64,000 nt of DNA from Pseudomonas sp. MH9.2 (GTDB lineage: Bacteria > Pseudomonadota > Gammaproteobacteria > Pseudomonadales > Pseudomonadaceae), in contig NZ_CP133784.1 in assembly GCF_034353875.1 (NCBI RefSeq), positions 3,748,501 through 3,812,500 of the forward strand, read 5' to 3'. The notes beneath the pieces are model-generated. The model saw only the letters and a list, made by a program, of their open reading frames with translations. It was not told the origin of the DNA and searched no databases. Shown in pieces: positions 39,369-49,738 of the stretch (the first letter of the stretch is position 1; the number at the start of each line of letters is the position of its first letter). A program made the position numbers and the translations under genes.

Positions 39369-40556
39369 ATGGCAACGGTTGACCGCTGGCTGCTACCAGA
39401 TGGCATCGAAGAAGTACTGCCGCCGGAAGCGGCGCGCATTGAAGTGGCGCGCCGTCAGGTGTTGGATCTGTTCCAGAGCTGGGGCTATGAGTTCGTCGTC
39501 ACCCCGCATATCGAATACCTGGAGTCGTTGCTCACGGGCGCGGGTCAGGACCTGGATCTGCGTACCTTCAAGGTGATCGATCCGCAATCAGGCCGGCAAA
39601 TGGGTTTCCGTGCCGATATCACGCCGCAAGTGGCGCGTATCGATGCGCACACCTTGCGCCGCGAAGGGCCTAGCCGTCTGTGCTATGCCGGCAGCGTGTT
39701 GCATGCGCAGCCGCGAGCCTTGTCGTCCTCGCGTAGCCCGATTCAGTTGGGCGCCGAGTTGTACGGCGATGCCAGCCCGAGCAGTGATGTCGAAGTCATT
39801 AGCCTGATGTTGACTATGCTGCAGCTGGCCGACGTGCCTGATGTGCATATGGACTTGGGCCATGTCGGTATTTACCGTGGCCTGGCACGTGCCGCCGATT
39901 TGTCTGGCGAGGTCGAGCAGCTGTTGTTCGACGCTTTGCAGCGCAAGGCGATAGACGAAGTCATCGCGCTCACCGCTGATTTGCCAGCTGATCTGGCTGC
40001 GATGCTGCGCGCGCTGGTCGATTTGTGTGGTGGTCGTGAAGTGCTTGCGTCCGCTCGTGATCGACTGGCCCATGCGCCTGCTCCAGTGTTGGCTGCCCTG
40101 GATGATTTGCTGGCGATTGCCGAGCGCCTTTCCGCGCGCTTCCCGCAATTGCCGCTGTACTTCGATCTCGGTGAGTTACGGGGTTATCACTACCACACCG
40201 GCGTCGTGTTTGCGGTGTTCGTGCCGGGCGTAGGTCAGATGATCGCCCAGGGCGGTCGCTATGACGACATCGGCGCGGACTTTGGTCGGGCGCGCCCGGC
40301 TACGGGCTTCTCCACGGATTTGAAAACCCTGGTCACCCTGGGGCGTGCGGACATCGAGCTACCGTCTGGCGGTATCTGGATGCCGGACAGTACTGATGCG
40401 GCACTCTGGCAGCAGGTCTGCCAATTGCGTAGCGAAGGTCATCGTGTGGTTCAGGCATTGCCTGGGCAGTCGGTGTCTGCCGCGCGTGAAGCCGATTGTG
40501 ACCGGCAATTGATTCAGCATGATGGGCTTTGGCAGTTAGTGCCGCTGGCTTCTTGA
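39369..40556 (+). CDS. hisZ: ATP phosphoribosyltransferase regulatory subunit HisZ
   Basis: HisZ is a catalytically inactive relative of histidyl-tRNA synthetase that makes the short-form HisG active in the first step of histidine synthesis. The 395-residue protein shows the class II synthetase core ([48 protein letters not shown]) without the synthetase anticodon domain. In Pseudomonas hisG is elsewhere and hisZ lies before purA, as here. ATG 39369 begins the protein [12 protein letters not shown]. Confidence 0.95.
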   Translation: MATVDRWLLPDGIEEVLPPEAARIEVARRQVLDLFQSWGYEFVVTPHIEYLESLLTGAGQDLDLRTFKVIDPQSGRQMGFRADITPQVARIDAHTLRREGPSRLCYAGSVLHAQPRALSSSRSPIQLGAELYGDASPSSDVEVISLMLTMLQLADVPDVHMDLGHVGIYRGLARAADLSGEVEQLLFDALQRKAIDEVIALTADLPADLAAMLRALVDLCGGREVLASARDRLAHAPAPVLAALDDLLAIAERLSARFPQLPLYFDLGELRGYHYHTGVVFAVFVPGVGQMIAQGGRYDDIGADFGRARPATGFSTDLKTLVTLGRADIELPSGGIWMPDSTDAALWQQVCQLRSEGHRVVQALPGQSVSAAREADCDRQLIQHDGLWQLVPLAS

Positions 40557-41903
<1,347 letters not shown>

Positions 41904-41930
41904 TAAATCGTTGAAATAGTTACTGGAATG

Positions 41931-41962
41931 CGACAAAGGGCCACTTATGTGGCCCTTTGTCG
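41931..41962. terminator. Terminator after purA
   Basis: CGACAAAGGGCCAC (41931-41944) and GTGGCCCTTTGTCG (41949-41962) form a perfect 14-bp stem with loop TTAT, 27 nt after the purA stop; the stem ends in CTTTGTCGTTT, giving a modest T-tract. Confidence 0.88.
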
Positions 41963-42065
41963 TTTCTGTCTATCGGTTAGTGCTGGCGCGGCACGGCGCT
42001 TGCTGTAATTATCGTTCCAAAGAGTGCCATCATTTTAATGGCATCCGTAGTAGAGGAATAATCCC

Positions 42066-44000
42066 GTGTCCGCCGTCCTTTCTCTTTTACGTAGCCGCTT
42101 GTTGCGGCCTGTGTTCATTGCCCTGGGTGTCGCCCTTTTGGTGCAGGTGTTGGTCGCGGTTGCTCTGACCCGGAGCACGGTGACGGCGCTTGAGGCAGAT
42201 TTGGCCACTCGACTAGGTGTAGATTCGCAACACCTGTCTGCGGAGCTGGAGCAAGCGAGTCGGGAAGTTACTTCCAGTCTGGATGCGTTGTCATCCAGCA
42301 CTCGTCAACGCCTGAGTGCAGGTTTGTCATCGCGTCTGAAGGATGAGCAGGTGCAGCTGCGCGGCACGCTCGAAAAAGACCTCAAGGACTCGGCCAATGA
42401 TATGGCGCAGTTGCTGGCGGCGGTCGCTCCGCGTGCCATGTGGGATAACGATACGCCGACTCTGTCGGAGTTTGCCCGCCGCGCTCAGCGCAATCCCAAT
42501 GTGCTGTTTGTCATCTATGACGATGCTCAAGGTGAGCACCTGACGCGTTATCTGAATCGCGATAGCCCGCAGATCAAAGCCTTGCTCGCCAAAGGGGAGG
42601 GTGACCGGGCGATGGATAAAGTCCTGAACGCCGCCAGGAATGATCCTTCGGTGTATTACGTCGAGGCCGCGATCAGTCCTAATGGCGTCGAAATCGGCAA
42701 GGTGCTGATGGGGGTTTCTACCGCAACGGTCGAGCAGGACCTTGCGGCTCTGGACAAGCGCTTCTCCGCTTTAATTGTCGGTGGCGAACAGTTGGTCTCT
42801 GACAGTTTGGTGGGGGCGGCGGCCGATAGTTCCGCCGCGTTACGTACGCGTTTGCAGGGGGCGCAAACCGCTGCCTCGGCAATGGCCGCCAACACCAGCA
42901 TCACGGTCCAGGAGGCGGCAGCGACATTGCGCTGGAGGATCGGTCTGGGACTGGCACTGGTCGGTCTCGGCGTATTGCTGCTGCTGGCCGTAGTGCTCGG
43001 GCGCCGGGTCGTGAGCAAATTGCACCTGCTGATTGCCGCGCTGGATGATCTGGCTGCTGGCGAAGGCGACTTGACCAAGCGCGTACAGCTCAACAGTAAC
43101 GACGAAATCGGTGACATGGCGTCAGCGGTCAATCGTTTTGTCGACAAGCTTCAGCCTATCGTGCGTGAGGCGGGGGATGTGGCGCAGCGTACCGGGGTGG
43201 AAATTGGCGCCTTGAGCCTGCGTAACGCCGGGTCGGGCAAGGCGGCTGAATTGCAGCGAGATGAAGTGGCCGCCAGTCTCAAAGCCCTTTCGCAGATGGC
43301 GGATGAGGCTCAGGCAGAAAGTAATGCAATGCAGGCGGCCTTGAAGCAGGTTGTCGACATTCGAGTCGCGACCGACGAAAACACGCGGACGTCAACGCAG
43401 GTGGGTAACTTGATCGAAGCGTTGGCGGGGCAGGTTGATACCGGCGCCAAGGTCATTGAGCGTCTGGCCCAGCAAAGCGAGCAGATTGAAGTGGTGCTGA
43501 CGGTTATTCACGGTATTGCCGAGCAAACCAACTTGCTGGCCCTTAACGCGGCAATCGAGGCTGCGCGGGCGGGTGAGACGGGTCGCGGTTTTGCGGTGGT
43601 GGCAGACGAAGTGCGTGCGCTGGCCAGCAAGACTCAAAGCTCCACAGGTGATATCCAGGCGCATATCGGGGCCTTGCAGCAGGGTGCCAAAGAAGCGGTG
43701 GCAGCCATTGGCTTGGCAGGTCGGCAGGCCAGCGAGGGGCTGGCGGTGTTGCGCAGCAGCGCCAAGCTGCAATTGACGGTGCAGGCATCGGTAGAACAGG
43801 TTCATGCCGCCATAGGTCTTGCAACCGAGGCTGCGGCGCATCAGGCGCAGGGCGCGCAAGCGGTGAGGGGCCGAGTGGAAGTTATTCATGCTCAGGCTCA
43901 GCGCGCGGCTCAGGCGGTTGTAGAAACCACGGCCAGCGGTAAGGTGCTTGATGGTCTGGCTGCACAATTGAAGGCAAGCCTGGGTCAGTTCCGCGCCTGA
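42066..44000 (+). CDS. Methyl-accepting chemotaxis protein
   Basis: A 644-residue chemoreceptor. It has an N-terminal membrane anchor (about 14-34), a periplasmic sensing region of about 255 residues with a helical start, a second membrane segment (about 292-315, [19 protein letters not shown]), a HAMP domain and a cytoplasmic signalling region. The conserved hairpin tip is intact ([20 protein letters not shown] and [13 protein letters not shown], about residues 485-520). The ligand cannot be told from the sequence. It starts at GTG 42066 ([15 protein letters not shown]). The gene sits alone between terminators, with no che genes near, as an orphan receptor between purA and the tRNA-Leu/rnr locus. 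Confidence 0.93.
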   Translation: MSAVLSLLRSRLLRPVFIALGVALLVQVLVAVALTRSTVTALEADLATRLGVDSQHLSAELEQASREVTSSLDALSSSTRQRLSAGLSSRLKDEQVQLRGTLEKDLKDSANDMAQLLAAVAPRAMWDNDTPTLSEFARRAQRNPNVLFVIYDDAQGEHLTRYLNRDSPQIKALLAKGEGDRAMDKVLNAARNDPSVYYVEAAISPNGVEIGKVLMGVSTATVEQDLAALDKRFSALIVGGEQLVSDSLVGAAADSSAALRTRLQGAQTAASAMAANTSITVQEAAATLRWRIGLGLALVGLGVLLLLAVVLGRRVVSKLHLLIAALDDLAAGEGDLTKRVQLNSNDEIGDMASAVNRFVDKLQPIVREAGDVAQRTGVEIGALSLRNAGSGKAAELQRDEVAASLKALSQMADEAQAESNAMQAALKQVVDIRVATDENTRTSTQVGNLIEALAGQVDTGAKVIERLAQQSEQIEVVLTVIHGIAEQTNLLALNAAIEAARAGETGRGFAVVADEVRALASKTQSSTGDIQAHIGALQQGAKEAVAAIGLAGRQASEGLAVLRSSAKLQLTVQASVEQVHAAIGLATEAAAHQAQGAQAVRGRVEVIHAQAQRAAQAVVETTASGKVLDGLAAQLKASLGQFRA

Positions 44001-44025
44001 CGGCGCTGAGCTACAGAGTTGGAAG

Positions 44026-44046
44026 AGGGTGCGCCAGGCGCACCCT
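44026..44046. terminator. Stem-loop after chemoreceptor gene
   Basis: AGGGTGCG (44026-44033) and CGCACCCT (44039-44046) give a perfect 8-bp stem with loop CCAGG, 25 nt after the stop. A T-run is absent directly after the stem (GTGGTGGCGGCTTTT), so it is a weak candidate. Confidence 0.5.
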
Positions 44047-44094
44047 GTGGTGGCGGCTTTTGATGGTTGATCTAGAATCTCAAACGCAGAAAAC

Positions 44095-44123
44095 ACAAAA
44101 CCGAGCACGGGGCTCGGTTTTGT
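44095..44123 (-). terminator. Terminator of tRNA-Leu
   Basis: ACAAAACCGAGC (44095-44106) and GCTCGGTTTTGT (44112-44123) form a perfect 12-bp stem with loop ACGGG. Read on the minus strand it lies 6 nt after the tRNA 3' end and carries the TTTT run on the descending arm. It may also stop transcripts coming from the chemoreceptor gene. Confidence 0.85.
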
Positions 44124-44129
44124 TTGAAT

Positions 44130-44216
44130 TGGTGCCCAGAAGAAGACTCGAACTTCCACGACCTTGCGGTCACCAGCACCTGAAGCTGGCGTGTCTACCA
44201 ATTTCACCATCTGGGC
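44130..44216 (-). tRNA. tRNA-Leu (anticodon CAG)
   Basis: An 87-nt class II tRNA on the minus strand. The acceptor stem GCCCAGA pairs with TCTGGGC; the discriminator is A and the CCA end is encoded. The anticodon arm has loop TTCAGGT with anticodon CAG at 44180-44182 (reading CUG, the main leucine codon in pseudomonads). A long variable arm (GACCGCAAGGTC) and the T arm with GTTCGAGTC are present. In P. aeruginosa the same tRNA lies before rnr. Confidence 0.97.
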
Positions 44217-44287
44217 AGTTCGTTGGGTTCAGCAGCAGCTGTTAAGCTATTGTTTACTTTCAACTACAACAACGTTTGCCGTCGTTG

Positions 44288-44324
44288 TGGGGCGCATCAT
44301 ACGGAGGAGCTTAGTACCTGTAAA
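44288..44324 (-). promoter_or_regulatory. Sigma-70 promoter of tRNA-Leu with GC-rich discriminator
   Basis: On the minus strand, -35 TTTACA (44319-44324), 17-nt spacer, -10 TATGAT (44296-44301), then GCGCCCC directly after it. The GC-rich discriminator is a hallmark of stringently controlled stable-RNA promoters. The tRNA begins about 72 nt beyond the expected start point, leaving a 5' leader to be removed by RNase P. The sequence between 44325 and 44439 is AT-rich and probably also holds the rnr promoter, which I cannot place. Confidence 0.72.
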
Positions 44325-44439
44325 CCCCCGTTGTGAAAAATATTTTTGAAATAGCGAACGGAGATAGCAAATGGTGTCTTCGCGTTTCAATCCGGTATAT
44401 GCCAAACTAAATATATATAGATAAGGTGAACTCATTCTA

Positions 44440-47058
44440 ATGGCCGATTGGCAGTCCCTCGATCCCGAGGCCGCTCGTGAAGCGGAAAAATACGAAAACC
44501 CTATCCCCAGCCGTGAGCTGATTTTGCAGCACCTTGCCGATCGAGGGTCTCCGGCGAGTCGCGAGCAATTGGTGGAAGAGTTTGGTCTGACAACTGAAGA
44601 CCAGTTCGAAGCCCTGCGTCGCCGCTTGCGCGCAATGGAGCGCGATGCTCAGTTGATATACACCCGCCGGGGCACCTATGCCCCCGTGGACAAGCTCGAC
44701 CTGATCCTGGGGCGGATTACCGGCCACCGTGACGGTTTCGGCTTCCTCATCCCTGATGACGGCACCGATGACCTGTTCATGAGCCCTGCGCAAATGCGTC
44801 TGGTGTTCGACGGCGATCGTGCTTTGGCGCGGGTTTCCGGTCTTGATCGTCGGGGTCGTCGCGAAGGCGTGATCGTCGAAGTGATCTCCCGTGCGCACGA
44901 AACCATCGTGGGTCGCTACTTCGAAGAGAGCGGCATCGGTTTTGTCGTGCCCGACAATCCGAAGATCCAGCAGGAAGTCCTGATTACCCCTGGCCGCAAC
45001 TCCAGCGCCAAGATCGGTCAGTTCGTCGAGGTGAAGATTACTCACTGGCCGACGCCGCGCTTCCAGCCGCAAGGCGATGTGGTCGAAGTCGTGGGCAATT
45101 ACATGGCGCCCGGCATGGAAATCGACATTGCCCTGCGCACCTACGATATTCCGCACGTCTGGCCTGAAGCGGTGCTCAAAGAAGCCGCCAAGCTCAAGCC
45201 GGAAGTGGAAGAGAAAGACAAGGAACACCGCGTCGATCTGCGTCATCTGCCGTTCGTGACCATCGATGGCGAAGATGCTCGCGACTTCGACGATGCGGTT
45301 TTCTGCGAAGCCAAGCCCGGCAAACTGCGTCTGTTTTCCGGTGGCTGGAAGTTATACGTCGCCATCGCCGACGTATCGAGCTACGTCAAAATCGGTTCGG
45401 CGCTGGACGCTGAATCGCAAGTGCGTGGCAACTCGGTGTACTTCCCCGAGCGCGTGATTCCGATGTTGCCCGAGCAGTTGTCCAACGGCTTGTGCTCGCT
45501 GAATCCGCACGTCGATCGCTTGGCCATGGTCTGTGAAATGACCCTGTCCAAAACCGGCGAGATGACTGATTACCAGTTCTACGAGGCAGTCATTCACTCC
45601 CATGCCCGCCTGACCTACAACAAGGTCAGCTCGATCCTGGAGCAGCCAAAAACGGCTGAAGCCAAGGAATTGCGTGGCGAATACGCCGGCGTCGTGCCGC
45701 ACCTGAAGCAGCTTTATGCGCTGTACAAAGTGCTGCTGAGCGCTCGTCATACCCGTGGCGCGATTGATTTTGAAACTCAGGAAACCCGGATCATCTTCGG
45801 TACTGAGCGCAAAATCGCCGAAATCCGGCCGACCACGCGCAACGATGCGCACAAGCTGATCGAGGAATGCATGCTGGCGGCCAACGTGGCCACGGCTGAA
45901 TTCCTGAAAAAGCACGAAATTCCAGCCTTGTACCGTGTGCACGATGGTCCGCCGCCAGAGCGTCTGGAAAAACTCCGGGCCTTCCTCGGCGAGCTGGGTC
46001 TGTCGCTGCACAAGGGCAAAGACGGTCCGTCGCCGAAGGATTACCAGGCGCTGCTGGCAAGCATCAAGGACCGTCCGGATTTCCATCTGATCCAGACCGT
46101 GATGCTGCGTTCGTTGAGTCAGGCGGTGTACGGCGCGGATAACCAGGGTCACTTTGGCCTGAATTACGAGGCGTATACGCACTTCACTTCGCCGATTCGT
46201 CGCTACCCGGATTTGCTCACGCACCGGGCTATCCGCAGCGTGATCCATTCCAAGCAAGATACCCCGCACGTTCGTCGTGCGGGTGCCATGACCATCCCGA
46301 AAGCGCGCATCTATCCATACGATGAGGCGATTCTGGAGCAGTTGGGCGAACAGTGTTCCATGAGCGAACGCCGTGCCGACGAAGCTACGCGTGACGTGGT
46401 CAACTGGCTCAAGTGCGAGTTCATGAAAGACCGCGTGGGCGAGTCGTTCCCAGGCGTGATCACGGCGGTTACCGGTTTTGGTCTATTCGTTGAGCTGACC
46501 GACATCTACGTCGAAGGCTTGGTGCACGTCACTGCCTTGCCGGGCGATTACTACCACTTCGATCCAGTGCATCACCGCTTGGCGGGCGAGCGCACCGGTC
46601 GCAGCTTCCGCTTGGGCGACACTGTTGAAGTGCGGGTCATGCGCGTCGATCTCGACGAACGCAAGATCGACTTCGAGATGGCTGAAAAAACCATCAGCGC
46701 GCCGATTGGTCGCAAGCGTCGTGGTGCTGAGCCGGCTGCGACGGAAAAAGCAGCTGCGCCAGCCAAGGCGGGGCGCCGTGGCGCTTCGACCAAGGCTGCG
46801 CCAGTGACTGAAGCCTATCGCCCAAGCGATGCCGTCGCGAAAAACGCGGAAGTGCGCAAAAGCCGTGAGCTGAAGCAGGCCTTGCTGGCAGAAGCGAAAG
46901 GTGGTGGAAGGGCGGCGTCGGGAAAGTCCAGTAAAGTGGATTCCGATTCGTCGGCCAAGCCAGCCAAACCGAGCAAACACCGTAAAGGCCCGCCAAAAGC
47001 GGGCTCGGCCCCTGCTGCGAAAAGCGGTGGGGTGCGTAAACCTAAGGCCAAGTCATGA
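44440..47058 (+). CDS. rnr: Ribonuclease R
   Basis: RNase R is a processive 3'-5' exoribonuclease that degrades structured RNA. The 872-residue protein has an N-terminal helix-turn-helix, two cold-shock domains, the RNB catalytic domain with DGEDARDFDDA (Asp276, Asp282, Asp284 and Asp285 as metal ligands), a C-terminal S1 domain (FPGVITAVTGFGLFVELT, about residues 660-740) and a long Lys/Ala/Ser-rich tail (about 755-872) that is basic and low in complexity. ATG 44440 has AAGGTGAA upstream. rlmB starts inside its stop codon (ATGA), so the two are co-translated. Confidence 0.97.
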   Translation: MADWQSLDPEAAREAEKYENPIPSRELILQHLADRGSPASREQLVEEFGLTTEDQFEALRRRLRAMERDAQLIYTRRGTYAPVDKLDLILGRITGHRDGFGFLIPDDGTDDLFMSPAQMRLVFDGDRALARVSGLDRRGRREGVIVEVISRAHETIVGRYFEESGIGFVVPDNPKIQQEVLITPGRNSSAKIGQFVEVKITHWPTPRFQPQGDVVEVVGNYMAPGMEIDIALRTYDIPHVWPEAVLKEAAKLKPEVEEKDKEHRVDLRHLPFVTIDGEDARDFDDAVFCEAKPGKLRLFSGGWKLYVAIADVSSYVKIGSALDAESQVRGNSVYFPERVIPMLPEQLSNGLCSLNPHVDRLAMVCEMTLSKTGEMTDYQFYEAVIHSHARLTYNKVSSILEQPKTAEAKELRGEYAGVVPHLKQLYALYKVLLSARHTRGAIDFETQETRIIFGTERKIAEIRPTTRNDAHKLIEECMLAANVATAEFLKKHEIPALYRVHDGPPPERLEKLRAFLGELGLSLHKGKDGPSPKDYQALLASIKDRPDFHLIQTVMLRSLSQAVYGADNQGHFGLNYEAYTHFTSPIRRYPDLLTHRAIRSVIHSKQDTPHVRRAGAMTIPKARIYPYDEAILEQLGEQCSMSERRADEATRDVVNWLKCEFMKDRVGESFPGVITAVTGFGLFVELTDIYVEGLVHVTALPGDYYHFDPVHHRLAGERTGRSFRLGDTVEVRVMRVDLDERKIDFEMAEKTISAPIGRKRRGAEPAATEKAAAPAKAGRRGASTKAAPVTEAYRPSDAVAKNAEVRKSRELKQALLAEAKGGGRAASGKSSKVDSDSSAKPAKPSKHRKGPPKAGSAPAAKSGGVRKPKAKS

Positions 47059-47813
47059 GTCAGTTGGAAAAAATCTACGGTTTGCATGCTGTAGAAGCGT
47101 TGTTGCGTCACCACCCGAAACGCGTCAAGCAAGTCTGGCTGGCTGAAAACCGCAACGATCCGCGGGTTCAGGTGTTGATCCAACTGGCTAACGAAAATCG
47201 TGTGTCTGTGGGTCAGGCCGAGCGTCGCGAAATGGACGTCTGGGTCGAAGGCGTGCACCAAGGTGTGGTTGCCGAGGTCAGCCCGAGTCAGGTGTGGGGT
47301 GAAGCCATGCTTGATGAGTTGCTCGACCGTACCGAAGGCGCGCCACTGATTCTCGTGCTCGATGGTGTGACCGATCCGCATAACCTCGGCGCGTGCCTGC
47401 GCACTGCCGATGCGGCCGGTGCGCTCGCGGTTGTGGTGCCAAAGGACAAGTCGGCGACATTGACGCCGACGGTCCGGAAAGTGGCCTGCGGCGCGGCGGA
47501 AGTCATCCCGTTGGTGGCGGTCACCAACCTGGCCCGCACCCTTGAGAAGCTTCAGCAGCGCGGCCTTTGGGTCGTGGGTACGGCGGGTGAGGCTGAGGTT
47601 GAGCTGTATCAGCAAGACCTGACCGGCCCGACGATTCTGATCATGGGCGCCGAAGGCAAGGGCATGCGTCGCTTGACTCGCGATCATTGCGATTACTTGG
47701 TGCGCCTGCCGATGGCCGGCAGCGTCAGCAGCCTGAACGTCTCTGTGGCGACGGGCGTGTGTCTGTTCGAAGCGTTGCGTCAGCGCAGCGTCAAGGCAGC
47801 CGCGAAGAAGTAA
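47055..47813 (+). CDS. rlmB: 23S rRNA (guanosine-2'-O-)-methyltransferase RlmB
   Basis: RlmB methylates the ribose of G2251 in the 23S P loop. The 252-residue SpoU-family protein has an N-terminal substrate-binding domain (about 1-75) and the knotted methyltransferase domain with LDGVTDPHNLGACLRTADA, MGAEGKGMRRL and MAGSVSSLNVSVATG as motifs 1-3. It overlaps rnr by 4 bp. A REP pair follows right after the stop. Confidence 0.97.
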   Translation: MSQLEKIYGLHAVEALLRHHPKRVKQVWLAENRNDPRVQVLIQLANENRVSVGQAERREMDVWVEGVHQGVVAEVSPSQVWGEAMLDELLDRTEGAPLILVLDGVTDPHNLGACLRTADAAGALAVVVPKDKSATLTPTVRKVACGAAEVIPLVAVTNLARTLEKLQQRGLWVVGTAGEAEVELYQQDLTGPTILIMGAEGKGMRRLTRDHCDYLVRLPMAGSVSSLNVSVATGVCLFEALRQRSVKAAAKK

Positions 47814-47815
47814 CC

Positions 47816-47908
47816 CTTGTAGGCGCGCGCTTGTCCGCGATGGAACGATAACGCTGTGTGTCAGGCAGACCGCGTCGTTGCTATCGCGGGCAAGCGCGCT
47901 CCTACAAG
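47816..47908. repeat. Inverted pair of REP elements (REPIN-like)
   Basis: CTTGTAGG (47816-47823) and its 27-nt arm to 47842 (through GCGCGCTTGTCCGCGATG) are matched in inverted order at 47882-47908 (CGCGGGCAAGCGCGC, then CTCCTACAAG), with about two or three mismatches over 27 nt; the spacer is 39 nt. This is the typical size and arm sequence of REP singlets paired as REPINs in P. fluorescens. No RAYT gene is in the window. It may act as a transcript end for rlmB. Confidence 0.85.
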
Positions 47909-47948
47909 TATTGAGTAGTACTCATTGCTCAAATAATCACCAATTGCC

Positions 47949-47977
47949 TTGCGCCCCACCAAGCCCTTCTCTACAAT
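47949..47977 (+). promoter_or_regulatory. Candidate promoter of the rpsF operon
   Basis: TTGCGC (47949-47954), 17-nt spacer, TACAAT (47972-47977), followed by TGCGCCCC. The GC-rich stretch after the -10 suits stringent control of ribosomal protein genes. The transcript would have a 5' leader of about 115 nt before rpsF. Confidence 0.6.
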
Positions 47978-48050
47978 TGCGCCCCTTGCTGTCATGGCAG
48001 GCGCTCATGTGCCTGTCCCTGAGCAAGACAAACAGTGTCATTCACTCCTT

Positions 48051-48079
48051 GTCTGACCGCTTTTTAGTTAGCGGCAGGC
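48051..48079 (+). promoter_or_regulatory. Leader hairpin, possible bS6:bS18-binding site
   Basis: GTCTG (48051-48055) pairs with CAGGC (48075-48079) and CCGC (48057-48060) with GCGG (48071-48074), with a bulged A at 48056 and a 10-nt loop TTTTTAGTTA. It ends 21 nt before the rpsF ATG. Many bacteria have an autoregulatory RNA before rpsF bound by the bS6:bS18 pair, with a CCG near a bulge; the position and the CCG here fit, but the match is inferred by eye. Confidence 0.4.
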
Positions 48080-48100
48080 TACAACCCGTAAGGAGCATTC

Positions 48101-48526
48101 ATGCGTCATTACGAAATCATCTTTTTGGTCCACCCGGATCAAAGCGAGCAAGTCGGCGGCATGGTTGAGCGTTATACCAAGCTGATCGAAGAAGACGGCG
48201 GCAAAATCCACCGTCTGGAAGATTGGGGCCGTCGTCAACTGGCCTATGCAATCAACAATGTTCACAAGGCTCACTACGTGATGCTGAACGTTGAATGCAC
48301 CGGTAAAGCTTTGGCTGAACTGGAAGACAACTTCCGTTACAACGATGCCGTGATCCGTAACCTGGTCATCCGTCGCGACGAAGCCGTTACTGGCCAGTCC
48401 GAGATGCTCAAGGCTGAAGAAAACCGCAGTGAGCGCCGTGAGCGTCGTGACCGTCCTGAGCACTCCGACAGCGCCGATGGCGATGACGGCGACAACAGCG
48501 ACGCCAGCGATAACGCTGACGAGTAA
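48101..48526 (+). CDS. rpsF: Small ribosomal subunit protein bS6
   Basis: bS6 binds 16S rRNA with bS18 in the platform of the 30S subunit. The 141-residue protein has the family start [18 protein letters not shown] and the conserved [22 protein letters not shown]. The C-terminal 30 residues alternate Arg/Glu and then become strongly acidic (Asp/Ser-rich), longer than the Glu tail of E. coli. ATG 48101 has AAGGAG 6 nt upstream. rpsR follows after 28 bp. Confidence 0.98.
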   Translation: MRHYEIIFLVHPDQSEQVGGMVERYTKLIEEDGGKIHRLEDWGRRQLAYAINNVHKAHYVMLNVECTGKALAELEDNFRYNDAVIRNLVIRRDEAVTGQSEMLKAEENRSERRERRDRPEHSDSADGDDGDNSDASDNADE

Positions 48527-48554
48527 TCCACGGACCTTTTGAGGAGCCAATTAC

Positions 48555-48785
48555 ATGGCACGTTTCTTCCGTCGTCGTAAATTCTGCCGCTTCACCGCTG
48601 AAGACGTGAAAGAGATCGATTACAAAGATCTCAACACTCTGAAAGCCTACGTATCCGAGACCGGCAAAATCGTTCCAAGCCGTATCACTGGTACAAAAGC
48701 ACGTTATCAGCGTCAGCTGGCCACCGCTATCAAGCGTGCCCGCTTCCTGGCCCTGCTGGCCTACACCGACAGCCACGGCCGCTGA
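48555..48785 (+). CDS. rpsR: Small ribosomal subunit protein bS18
   Basis: bS18, 76 residues, partner of bS6 in the 30S platform. It starts [17 protein letters not shown] and contains [25 protein letters not shown], the family signature. A cysteine near the N-terminus (Cys11) is kept. ATG 48555 has GAGGAG upstream. It is followed after 37 bp by a membrane protein gene and then rplI. Confidence 0.98.
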
Positions 48786-48822
48786 GACCAGGCAGTCGAC
48801 AAAGTAGTAAGGGATAGAACGC

Positions 48823-49719
48823 ATGCGCGCCATGGCTAATTTCATCATGCGCGGCCGCGTGCAGGCCACTCTCGTAGTGGTCGGATGTGCGGCGTTGCCG
48901 CTGTTGTTCTGGTTGAGTGCTGCCGCGGGTTGCCTTGTGCTTCTGCGGCGCGGTTTGAGTGATGCCGTTGGCATCCTCGCCTGGGCTCTGCTGCCGGCAT
49001 TGGTCTGGTGGTATTTCGGTGAGCCCCGCACGCTTATGGTGTTGTTGGGTTCGCTAGGGTTGGCAGCGTTGTTACGTGCCAGCGAGTCTTGGGTCCGCGT
49101 GCTGCTGGTCAGCGTGGCATTGGGTCTGTTGTATGCAGTAATCCTGGGAGCGGTTTTCCGCGAACCCATCGACGCGATGGCGCTGGAGTTGCAAAAACTC
49201 CTGCCGCAAGTCCTCGATGGTCTCTACCAGCAGTTATCGGTAGAAGAGCGAGCGCGTCTAGGGGCACTGATTGCACCGGTCCTTAATGGCCTTATAGCGG
49301 CTTTGTTGCAGATCGTCAGTGTGTTGAGCCTGATTCTTGGGCGTTACTGGCAAGCGTTGTTGTACAACCCGGGTGGTTTTGGCCGCGAATTTCGTAGCAT
49401 AAGACTCCCGCGGGTACCGGCGTTGGTGCTGCTGGTGTGCATGCTTCTGGGGCCGAATTTCGGTCCGCAGATGGCGATGTTGACACCGTTGTGCAGCGTA
49501 CCGCTGGTGTTTGCAGGGCTGGCCTTGATACATGGCCTGGTGGCTGAAAAGCACCTTGGCAGGTTCTGGTTGGTGGGGTTGTACGTAACGCTGTTGCTGT
49601 TTATGCAGCTGATCTATCCGTTGCTGGTGGTGTTAGCCATCGTCGACAGCCTGATTGATTTTCGCGGTCGTTTCGCGTCGAAAGACGTCGATAACGGGTC
49701 TGCGAACGGTGAAGGTTAA
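48823..49719 (+). CDS. Conserved Pseudomonas membrane protein of unknown function (rpsR-rplI insertion)
   Basis: A 298-residue integral membrane protein with about seven or eight hydrophobic segments, including VVVGCAALPLLFWLSAAAGC, a strongly hydrophobic centre and a late LYVTLLLFMQLIYPLLVVL. I do not recognise a named function. It lies between rpsR and rplI, in the same orientation and within 40 bp on both sides, as in other pseudomonads (PA4933 in P. aeruginosa), so it is probably co-transcribed with ribosomal genes. ATG 48823 has AAGGGA upstream; ATG 48832 is a possible alternative. Confidence 0.72.
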   Translation: MRAMANFIMRGRVQATLVVVGCAALPLLFWLSAAAGCLVLLRRGLSDAVGILAWALLPALVWWYFGEPRTLMVLLGSLGLAALLRASESWVRVLLVSVALGLLYAVILGAVFREPIDAMALELQKLLPQVLDGLYQQLSVEERARLGALIAPVLNGLIAALLQIVSVLSLILGRYWQALLYNPGGFGREFRSIRLPRVPALVLLVCMLLGPNFGPQMAMLTPLCSVPLVFAGLALIHGLVAEKHLGRFWLVGLYVTLLLFMQLIYPLLVVLAIVDSLIDFRGRFASKDVDNGSANGEG

Positions 49720-49738
49720 AAGTTAAGAGGATTTTCAC

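Noticed and set aside
44130..44216. tRNA-Leu as an attachment site of an integrated element
   Set aside because: No integrase gene and no direct repeat of the tRNA 3' end were seen nearby.
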